Positions 1-5,984 of a DNA stretch of 12,845 nucleotides are shown piece after piece. The notes below the pieces were generated by a model, which ran no database searches, was not told the origin of the DNA, and saw only the letters and a list, made by a program, of their open reading frames with translations. A program made the translations under genes and the position numbers. The stretch lies in the NCBI GenBank assembly GCA_900766915.1, contig CAAFXE010000029.1, positions 1 to 12,845 on the forward strand. The letters are read 5' to 3'. The stretch's first letter is position 1, and each line of letters begins with the position of its first letter. Source of the stretch: Lachnospiraceae bacterium. Its GTDB lineage: Bacteria > Bacillota > Clostridia > Lachnospirales > Lachnospiraceae.

Positions 1-54
1 ACAAGGGGACGGTTCTCTGTCCGGAGTTTTCCGGACAGAGAACCGTCCCCTTGT
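1..54. repeat. Perfect 25-bp inverted repeat (REP-like palindrome)
   Basis: Positions 1-25 and 30-54 are exact reverse complements around the loop GTTT (26-29). The arm begins ACAAGGGGACGG. It lies 4 nt past the stop codon of the minus-strand aldolase gene, so it would form a very stable hairpin at the 3' end of that mRNA and could end transcription or protect the end. From memory, palindromes with a GGGGACGG core are scattered through many bacterial genomes and resemble REP sequences mobilised by RAYT/IS200-like transposases. No transposase lies in this window, so that link is an inference. The element may extend beyond the left edge. Confidence 0.85.
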
Positions 55-58
55 CCTG

Positions 59-1036
59 TTAGTCCATATCGTGAAGTTCATTGTAGAAGTTTGTATAGTC
101 AGTACGTTTTGCTTTCTGGAAATTAATCGCAGAAGACGGATGGGTATTTAAAACTCCGGTCATAAGGTAAGGAAGGTCAAAGCCCCAGGTGTAATTTTGT
201 TTCATCTCACCCATATGTTTTTCAATAAATTTCATCATCGGGATGAGATTGTATTTCGGATTCTTTAAGAAACCAAGGAGTGATTCCAGGAAGCAGTTTC
301 CGGCACCTCGTCCCATGCCGCAAACGGTAGCATCCAGAAGGCTTGCACCATAGCGAAGAGATTCGATGGTATTTGCAAAGGCAAGCTGCTGATTGTTATG
401 ACCATGGAAACCTACTAATTTGCCATATTTAGCGGCAATCTCAGAGTAACGGTCGGTGAGATCACTGATCTGCTCCGGATAGAAAGAGCCGAAGGAATCT
501 ACCACATAGATACAATCAACGCTTGTTTTGGATAACAGTTCCAAAGCACCCATGATATCCCGGTCATTTACTTTGGAAACAGCCATAATATTTACGGTAG
601 TTTCATATCCCTTTTCATGAATATCTTCGATCATATCAATGGCAGTTGGCAGCTGATGAATGTAAGTAGCGATACGATACATATCTACCACACTGTCTTT
701 TTTTGGAATAATGTCTGTCTTGTAATCAGTACGTCCTGTATCAGCCATTACAGAAATCTTTAAAGGAGAATTATTATCTCCTACGATTCCACGAATCGCT
801 TCCTCGTCGCAGAATTTCCATTTTCCGAAATCCTCTACATTGAAAATGTTTTTGCTTGCTTTATATCCAAATTCCATATAATCAACGCCGGATTTGATGT
901 TTGCCTGATAGAGATCTTTTACAAAATCATCGGAAAATTCAAAGTTGTTTACCAATCCGCCGTCTCTTAAGGTACAGTCCATGACTTGAAGGTCCGGACA
1001 GTAGGAAAGTAAGGTTCTGTCAATTTTTCTAGCCAT
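59..1036 (-). CDS. Aldolase-type DRE-TIM metallolyase family protein
   Basis: The 325-aa product belongs to the HMG-CoA lyase/4-hydroxy-2-oxovalerate aldolase-like TIM-barrel superfamily. Near the N-terminus it has CTLRDGG, matching the family's TLRDG motif, in which Arg acts in catalysis and Asp binds the metal. It also has the metal-binding HGHNN and a late glycine-rich GMGRGAGN loop followed by LE. The substrate cannot be read from sequence; these enzymes make or break C-C bonds next to a carbonyl. I chose ATG at 1036 (MARKIDRT) because AGAGG precedes it by 9 nt. The frame stays open up to 1123, but that hydrophobic extension has no ribosome site and would run through the promoter. The gene lies 89 nt after aroA on the same strand, with its own promoter candidate. 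A role in aromatic metabolism is suggested only by context. Related proteins are sometimes labelled 'nucleoid-structuring protein H-NS' in databases, a label the motifs do not support. Confidence 0.85.
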   Translation of the reverse strand: MARKIDRTLLSYCPDLQVMDCTLRDGGLVNNFEFSDDFVKDLYQANIKSGVDYMEFGYKASKNIFNVEDFGKWKFCDEEAIRGIVGDNNSPLKISVMADTGRTDYKTDIIPKKDSVVDMYRIATYIHQLPTAIDMIEDIHEKGYETTVNIMAVSKVNDRDIMGALELLSKTSVDCIYVVDSFGSFYPEQISDLTDRYSEIAAKYGKLVGFHGHNNQQLAFANTIESLRYGASLLDATVCGMGRGAGNCFLESLLGFLKNPKYNLIPMMKFIEKHMGEMKQNYTWGFDLPYLMTGVLNTHPSSAINFQKAKRTDYTNFYNELHDMD

Positions 1037-1058
1037 TTTTTCATTCCTCTTTATAAAA

Positions 1059-1078
1059 TACTTTAGCACTTTAAAGTA
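1059..1078 (-). promoter_or_regulatory. Inverted repeat in the aldolase 5' UTR
   Basis: TACTTTA (1059-1065) and TAAAGTA (1072-1078) form a 7-bp inverted repeat with a 6-nt spacer, between the promoter and the ribosome binding site. It could be an operator or an mRNA hairpin. On the minus strand it contains GTGCTAAAG, which is also found on the plus strand in the tyrA leader at 3535-3543. Function is unknown. Confidence 0.35.
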
Positions 1079-1090
1079 AAAGTGTACAAA

Positions 1091-1127
1091 CAATAGAATA
1101 AAGGGTTGAGGAAAAAATGTCAACCCT
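1091..1127 (-). terminator. Possible weak aroA terminator overlapping a promoter
   Basis: AGGGTTGA and TCAACCCT (1102-1109 and 1120-1127) pair across a 10-nt loop, and on the minus strand they are followed by a T-rich run (TTATTCTATT). The hairpin starts within the aroA stop codon. The stem is only 8 bp and the tail is interrupted, so termination is probably partial. Confidence 0.45.
1095..1123 (-). promoter_or_regulatory. Sigma-A-type promoter of the aldolase gene
   Basis: Read on the minus strand, a perfect -35 TTGACA (1118-1123) is followed by a 17-nt spacer and TATTCT (1095-1100). Transcription would start near 1088, about 50 nt before the ATG at 1036. The -35 box lies within the stem of the hairpin that follows aroA. 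Confidence 0.65.
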
Positions 1128-2397
1128 ATAAGTTCAACAAATCTTCATAAAACTTCGGATAGCTGATTTTCACACAATCTGCATCCTGAATCGTAGTTTC
1201 ACCTTCCGAAGCCAGTGCAGCCACGGCAAAGGACATGGCAATGCGGTGATCTAAGTGTGAGTCGATGACAGCACCGTGGAGAGGGTGTCCTCCCTCAATG
1301 ATCATTCCGTCGTCGGTGGCGATGACTTTGGCTCCCATGCGGGATAAGTTATCTGCCATGACAGCGATACGGTCAGATTCTTTTACCTTTAATTCCGCAG
1401 CATCCCGGATGATGGTAGTACCTTTGGCAAAGCATGCCATAACTGCGATCATAGGAAGCTCATCGATGAGTGTTGGGATGAGCTCTCCTTCAATGACTGT
1501 GGCATTTAGGCTGCTGTGACGAACCAGAATGTCTGCCACAGGTTCTCCGCCGTTTTCTCTTTTGTTTAGAAGGCTTATGTCTGCACCCATTGCTTTACAT
1601 ACCCTGATAATTCCATCACGGGTAGGATTGATCCCTACATTTTTCACTAAAATTTCAGAGCCCGGTACGAGGAGCCCCGCAGCGATAAAGTAAGCCGCTG
1701 AAGAAATATCTCCCGGAACCTCAATGGATTGCCCCATAAGCCGTGGATTTGGTGTGATAGAAGCCGTGCGTCCCTCACACTGAACATTGGCTCCAAAGCC
1801 CCGAAGCATAAGCTCCGTATGGTTTCTGGAAACGGAAGGCTCGGTCACACTGGTCATTCCATCAGCGTAGAGTCCTGCCAGTAAAATACAGGATTTTACC
1901 TGGGCAGAGGCTACCTTTGATTCATAATGAATGCCGTGAAGAGAAGAAGGCCTGATATATAAAGGGGCACAGCCGTTGTTTTTGATACTCGTAATATCAG
2001 CACCCATCAAAGAAAGCGGCTCCATGATTCGCTTCATAGGGCGGGACTGAATGGACTGATCCCCGTTTAAGGAGGTCTCAAAGCTCTGTCCTGCCAGGAT
2101 TCCTGAAATCAGACGGGTCGTGGTGCCGGAATTTCCCACATCCAGCATGGAAGAGGATTCGGAAAGACCATGAAGCCCTTTTCCGTGAATCAGGATCTTT
2201 GACGGTGTATTTTCTATGGTAATACCAAGTTTTCGGAAGCAGTCGATGGTGGAGAGACAGTCTGCACCCTGTAAAAAGTTGGTGACCTCTGTAGTGCCCT
2301 CTGAGATCGCCCCAAACATGACAGCTCTATGGGAGATGGATTTATCTCCCGGAACGGTGACTTCCCCTTTTAAGGGATGGTTGTATTGTAAATTCAT
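1126..2397 (-). CDS. aroA: 3-phosphoshikimate 1-carboxyvinyltransferase (EPSP synthase)
   Basis: This cytoplasmic shikimate pathway enzyme joins phosphoenolpyruvate to shikimate-3-phosphate to make EPSP. The product is 423 aa, close to the usual ~430. Signature segments run in order: GDKSISHRA at the N-terminus, GNSGTTTRL, SRPMKRI, SAQVKSC, SRNHTE, VPGDISSAAYF, INPTRDG, ELKVKESDRI and LDHRIAMSF. GDKS, SAQxK, RxHxE and NxTR are the four motifs used to define class II EPSP synthases (the CP4-like, glyphosate-tolerant group), so I expect class II; tolerance itself is inferred. The start at MNLQYN (2397) gives the family N-terminus and follows an AAAGGT site that overlaps the tyrA stop codon. The frame is open further upstream into tyrA but lacks homology there. 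With tyrA ending 7 nt upstream, the two are almost surely cotranscribed. Confidence 0.96.
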   Translation of the reverse strand: MNLQYNHPLKGEVTVPGDKSISHRAVMFGAISEGTTEVTNFLQGADCLSTIDCFRKLGITIENTPSKILIHGKGLHGLSESSSMLDVGNSGTTTRLISGILAGQSFETSLNGDQSIQSRPMKRIMEPLSLMGADITSIKNNGCAPLYIRPSSLHGIHYESKVASAQVKSCILLAGLYADGMTSVTEPSVSRNHTELMLRGFGANVQCEGRTASITPNPRLMGQSIEVPGDISSAAYFIAAGLLVPGSEILVKNVGINPTRDGIIRVCKAMGADISLLNKRENGGEPVADILVRHSSLNATVIEGELIPTLIDELPMIAVMACFAKGTTIIRDAAELKVKESDRIAVMADNLSRMGAKVIATDDGMIIEGGHPLHGAVIDSHLDHRIAMSFAVAALASEGETTIQDADCVKISYPKFYEDLLNL

Positions 2398-2404
2398 CTG
2401 ATGG

Positions 2405-3508
2405 TTACCTTTCATAAACGGTGTAACGGTGCTTATCCAAAAGGGCAGCAGCCTTTTTACACGGTTCTTCCTCATAAAATTCTATTTTTAACACAGCATC
2501 CTCAAATTCCCGGTTATGGACGATGCCGATGTTTTTTAAGTTGATCTGATTACATGCCAGAATCGTAGATACAGTGGCAATTCCACCCATTTCATCCAAA
2601 AGATCCACATACAATACGTAGGCTTTTTTTAGCGGACCATGGGACTGATCGGAAATGGAGTTTCTGTATTCTCCGGATTCTACAAAAAGGTCATAGATTT
2701 CCCGACCTGCCTGGGTATCCAGGGAATGCTTGATGCTGCAAAGACTCTCAATGTATTTATCCAGAAGAACAGAAATATTTTCCCGGTTTGTCATACAGAT
2801 CTGCTCCCACATCACAGGAGAAGAGGAGGCGATCCTTGTAATATCCTTAAAACCGCCGGCAGCCATGGTTTTCATATACTGTTCCTGACTGTCATTGTGC
2901 TTCACCAGATTTACCAGTCCCGCTGCGATCAGATGCGGCAGGTGGCTGATGGCCGCAGTAATGTAGTCGTGTTCTTTATAGTCCAGAACCAGGGGAAGTG
3001 CCTTTAAGGAGGCAATAAATTCCACATAGTCGGATACTGTATCCGGGGATACCTTCCCGGATGGGGTTACAATATAGTAAGCATTTTCAATGAGGTGTCT
3101 CTTGGAATGGTCAAGCCCGGTTTTTTCAGAGCCGGCCATGGGATGTCCTCCAATGAAATTTTTCTCCATATCAAGCTCTTTGACACGGGTATGGATATCG
3201 GTTTTTGTACTTCCCACATCGGTAATGATGCAGTCCTCTTTGATGAGAGGCTTTAAGGCTTCCAAATGCATGGCATTGCAGGAGACCGGTGCACAAAGAA
3301 AAATATAGTCACATGTTCCAAAGCTTTTATCTACCCCGTAGTATCCCTCATCAATGAGGTTTTCAGAAAGAGCCAGATCTACCGTCTCCTTTCTGCCGGA
3401 AGTGGCAATGAGCCGGATATCCGGATGAAAGTAGCGGATGGCCTTGGCAATGGAACCGCCGATGAGTCCAAGACCTACAAAACCAATGATTTTGGGCTGT
3501 TTTTTCAT
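2405..3508 (-). CDS. tyrA: Prephenate dehydrogenase with C-terminal ACT domain
   Basis: The enzyme oxidatively decarboxylates prephenate to 4-hydroxyphenylpyruvate, the committed step to tyrosine. The 367-aa protein has an N-terminal Rossmann fold with the dinucleotide motif GLGLIGGS (about residues 12-19) and TDVGSTKTDI. The conserved HPMAGSEKTG segment carries active-site residues, and the helical dimerisation domain contains ISHLPHLIAAGL. Residues from about 295 to the end (YVLYVDLLDEMGGIATVSTI onward) look like an ACT domain, which in this family usually mediates tyrosine feedback inhibition. No chorismate mutase domain is fused. ATG at 3508 follows AAAGGAG by 8 nt. It is the first gene of the tyrA-aroA unit and is divergent from the EF-G-like gene. 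Confidence 0.95.
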   Translation of the reverse strand: MKKQPKIIGFVGLGLIGGSIAKAIRYFHPDIRLIATSGRKETVDLALSENLIDEGYYGVDKSFGTCDYIFLCAPVSCNAMHLEALKPLIKEDCIITDVGSTKTDIHTRVKELDMEKNFIGGHPMAGSEKTGLDHSKRHLIENAYYIVTPSGKVSPDTVSDYVEFIASLKALPLVLDYKEHDYITAAISHLPHLIAAGLVNLVKHNDSQEQYMKTMAAGGFKDITRIASSSPVMWEQICMTNRENISVLLDKYIESLCSIKHSLDTQAGREIYDLFVESGEYRNSISDQSHGPLKKAYVLYVDLLDEMGGIATVSTILACNQINLKNIGIVHNREFEDAVLKIEFYEEEPCKKAAALLDKHRYTVYER

Positions 3509-3534
3509 AATGATAGCTCCTTTATCACATAAAT

Positions 3535-3546
3535 GTGCTAAAGCAC
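3535..3546. promoter_or_regulatory. Short palindrome GTGCTAAAGCAC in the tyrA leader
   Basis: GTGCT and AGCAC pair across 2 nt. The site lies between the predicted tyrA transcription start and its ribosome binding site, where an operator or a small RNA hairpin could act. There is no room for a T-box leader. Its regulatory role is only a possibility. Confidence 0.3.
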
Positions 3547-3555
3547 GTATATTTC

Positions 3556-3584
3556 ATTATAATTGAGATTTTACAAAAAAACAA
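3556..3584 (-). promoter_or_regulatory. Promoter of tyrA-aroA
   Basis: On the minus strand TTGTTT (3579-3584), a 17-nt spacer and a perfect TATAAT (3556-3561) precede tyrA. The start point would be near 3549, giving a leader of about 40 nt. A run of T on the coding strand overlaps the -35 region. Confidence 0.6.
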
Positions 3585-3662
3585 TAAAAGAAAAGAAAAA
3601 ATAAATGTTTCCGGAACGAAGGGAACAGTAAAAAATATTTTATGCAAATTAACGAAAAAAGG

Positions 3663-3691
3663 TTGCTATTTTGTTTGGATTTTAGTACAAT
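3663..3691 (+). promoter_or_regulatory. Promoter of the EF-G-like gene
   Basis: TTGCTA (3663-3668), a 17-nt spacer and TACAAT (3686-3691) form a good sigma-A-type promoter. The leader would be about 58 nt, ending in TTGGAGG, 8 nt before the ATG at 3756. The promoter lies inside the upstream open frame, which supports the later start codon. Confidence 0.65.
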
Positions 3692-3755
3692 GTACCCATG
3701 TGGCGGTCATAGGACGATTGGTTGTCATAATGCAAAAGTATTGGAGGATATCGAC

Positions 3756-5831
3756 ATGTATGTTTACACAACAGATCAGATTCGCAACGTGGTAGTGTTA
3801 GGACACGGTGGTTGCGGCAAAACAAGCTTAGTAGAGGCTATGGCTCATGTATCAGGTCTGACAAGTCGTATTGGTAAAGTGTCAGATGGAAATACACTGA
3901 GCGATTATGACAAAGAAGAAATCAAGAGAAAATTCTCTATCAGCACATCCGTAGTGCCGGTAGTATGGAATGAAGTGAAGATCAACTTATTAGATACACC
4001 GGGATATTTTGATTTTATCGGTGAGACAGAAGAAGCAGTTGCAGCAGCAGATGCAGCGATTATCGTTGTTTCAGGAAAAGCAGGCGTAGAAGTCGGAACT
4101 CAGAAGGCATGGGAGCTTTGTGAAAAATACAACCTTCCAAGAATGTTCTTCATTTCCGAAATGGACGTAGATAACGCTTCCTTCCGTGAAGTAGTAGAAA
4201 CCTTAACAGAAATGTATGGAAAGAAGATCGCTCCTTTCTATCAGCCGATTCGTGAAAATGAAAAATTTGTAGGTTACGTAAACGTTGTTAAGAAATCCGG
4301 CCGTCGTTTTACAGGCATCGGTACAAGAGAAAAATGTGAGATCCCGGATTACTGTTTACCAAACCTTGAGATCTATCGTGAAGCATTGATGGATGCAGTT
4401 GCAGAAACAAGCGAAGAATTCATGGAAAGATATTTCGCAGGCGAAGAATTTACAGCAAGTGAAATTATCGCTGCATTAAAATTTAATGTATTTGACGGAA
4501 GCATTATCCCGGTATCCATGGGATCCAGCACAGAGCTTCGAAACATTCATAACGTATTGAATGATATTGTGGACTTCTTCCCAAGCCCGGATAAGAGAAA
4601 ATGCGCAGGTATCAGTACAAAGACAAACAGCATCTTTGAAGCAAACTACGATTTCGCAAAAGCTAAATCAGCTTATGTATTCAAAACAATCGTTGACCCG
4701 TTCATCGGAAAATACTCTCTGGTGAAGGTTGCATCCGGTGTATTAAAGCCGGAAGATGTGTTATATAACCAGGCACAGGATATTGAAGAAAAATTAAATA
4801 AATTATATGTCATCCGCGGTAATAAGACCGAAGAAGTCAAAGAACTTCATGCCGGTGATATCGGAGCCATCGGTAAATTGTCTGCAAAAACCGGTGATAC
4901 ACTCTGTACAAAGAATAACGTGGTAATGTACGCAAGAACAGAGATGTCCAAACCATATACATATAAGAGCTACAAAGCAAAAAATAAAGGTGATGAGGAT
5001 AAGATCTCCCAGGCTCTTTCCAGATTAATGGAAGAAGATTTAACCTTAAAGACAGTTAATGACAGTGCAAACCGTCAGACATTGATCTATGGTATGGGCG
5101 ATCAGCACTTAGATGTGGTTGTTTCCAAACTTCTTGACAGATACAAAGTAGAAGTAGAGCTTGGAAAACCGAAGATCGCATTCAAAGAAACTATCAGAAA
5201 GAATTCTGATGTGGATGCAAAATATAAAAAACAGTCCGGTGGACATGGCCAGTACGGACACGTTAAGATGAAATTTGAGCCTTCAGGTAATTTAGAAGAA
5301 GCATACAGCTTCGAACAGGTTGTTGTGGGTGGTGCAGTTCCAAAGAACTACTTCCCGGCAGTTGAAAAAGGTTTACAGGAATCTGTAGCCAAGGGACCTT
5401 TGGCAGGATATCCGGTGGTTGGTGTAAAAGCAACACTTTATGATGGATCTTACCATCCGGTAGACTCTTCTGAAATGGCATTCAAGATGGCTACGATCCA
5501 GGCATTCAAACAGGGCTTCATGGAAGCAAAACCGGTTCTCTTAGAGCCAATTGTTAACATGAGGGTTGTTGTTCCGGATAAATATACCGGTGATGTTATG
5601 GGCGACTTAAATAAACGCCGTGGTCGTGTACTTGGTATGAACCCGATCGGAGATGGCAAGACAGAAGTTGAAGCAGATATTCCAACCATGGAAATCTACG
5701 GATACTCTACAGATTTACGTTCCATGACTCAGGGAAGCGGAACATTCTCTTATGAATTTGCAAGATATGAGCAGGCTCCATCTGATGTACAGGAAAAAGA
5801 AGTTGCTGAAAGAGCAAAAGAAGCTGAATAA
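3756..5831 (+). CDS. fusA2: Elongation factor G paralogue (EF-G-like/FusA2-type GTPase)
   Basis: This 691-aa translational GTPase has the full EF-G layout. The G domain starts with P-loop GHGGCGKT (16-23) and carries DTPGY (80-84). Then come domain II, domain III, domain IV (from about SGGHGQYGHVKM, with HPVDSSEMAF) and domain V (VVPDKYTGDVMGDLNKRRG). It is the second EF-G type rather than the str-operon fusA: the P-loop reads GHGG instead of GHIDAGKT, Tyr replaces the catalytic His of DTPGH, and the switch region reads FSIST rather than RGITI. The guanine-specificity NKxD motif appears as SEMD (134-137). The ATG at 3756 was chosen for GGAGG 8 nt upstream; 38 further codons are open but include the promoter. 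No rpsL, rpsG or tuf lies alongside. The exact role of this paralogue is unclear: a translocase variant or a ribosome rescue or recycling factor. Confidence 0.92.
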   Translation: MYVYTTDQIRNVVVLGHGGCGKTSLVEAMAHVSGLTSRIGKVSDGNTLSDYDKEEIKRKFSISTSVVPVVWNEVKINLLDTPGYFDFIGETEEAVAAADAAIIVVSGKAGVEVGTQKAWELCEKYNLPRMFFISEMDVDNASFREVVETLTEMYGKKIAPFYQPIRENEKFVGYVNVVKKSGRRFTGIGTREKCEIPDYCLPNLEIYREALMDAVAETSEEFMERYFAGEEFTASEIIAALKFNVFDGSIIPVSMGSSTELRNIHNVLNDIVDFFPSPDKRKCAGISTKTNSIFEANYDFAKAKSAYVFKTIVDPFIGKYSLVKVASGVLKPEDVLYNQAQDIEEKLNKLYVIRGNKTEEVKELHAGDIGAIGKLSAKTGDTLCTKNNVVMYARTEMSKPYTYKSYKAKNKGDEDKISQALSRLMEEDLTLKTVNDSANRQTLIYGMGDQHLDVVVSKLLDRYKVEVELGKPKIAFKETIRKNSDVDAKYKKQSGGHGQYGHVKMKFEPSGNLEEAYSFEQVVVGGAVPKNYFPAVEKGLQESVAKGPLAGYPVVGVKATLYDGSYHPVDSSEMAFKMATIQAFKQGFMEAKPVLLEPIVNMRVVVPDKYTGDVMGDLNKRRGRVLGMNPIGDGKTEVEADIPTMEIYGYSTDLRSMTQGSGTFSYEFARYEQAPSDVQEKEVAERAKEAE

Positions 5832-5844
5832 TTTTTAAAGATTT

Positions 5845-5875
5845 GCGGGAACCAATCGGTTCCCGCTTGTTTTAT
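5845..5875 (+). terminator. Rho-independent terminator after the EF-G-like gene
   Basis: GCGGGAACC (5845-5853) and GGTTCCCGC (5858-5866) form a 9-bp GC-rich stem with the loop AATC. TTGTTTTAT follows. The hairpin begins 14 nt after the stop codon. Confidence 0.9.
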
Positions 5876-5888
5876 CACGAAGAAACCC

Positions 5889-5917
5889 TTGAATAATCAA
5901 TGTTTGTATGATAAACT
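5889..5917 (+). promoter_or_regulatory. Candidate leuS promoter
   Basis: TTGAAT (5889-5894), a 17-nt spacer and TAAACT (5912-5917) lie between the upstream terminator and leuS. The match is moderate. The leader would be only about 60 nt, too short for the T-box riboswitch that often controls leuS in Firmicutes, and no T-box sequence is visible. Confidence 0.4.
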
Positions 5918-5984
5918 TATTAAAGTTTTTCGCAGAAGAATGCGGATCAATGAAATTTTAGATGAATAACACGAGGTGAGAAAA

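Noticed and set aside
1037..1123. N-terminal hydrophobic extension of the aldolase gene as a signal peptide
   Set aside because: It would be translated from the promoter region without a ribosome site, while AGAGG precedes the MARKIDRT start.
3642..3755. Longer N-terminus of the EF-G paralogue
   Set aside because: It spans the predicted promoter and would not match the family, while GGAGG is correctly placed before the ATG at 3756.
5876..5984. T-box riboswitch before leuS
   Set aside because: Only about 110 nt separate the preceding terminator from the start codon, with no T-box or specifier-loop sequence and no antiterminator structure.
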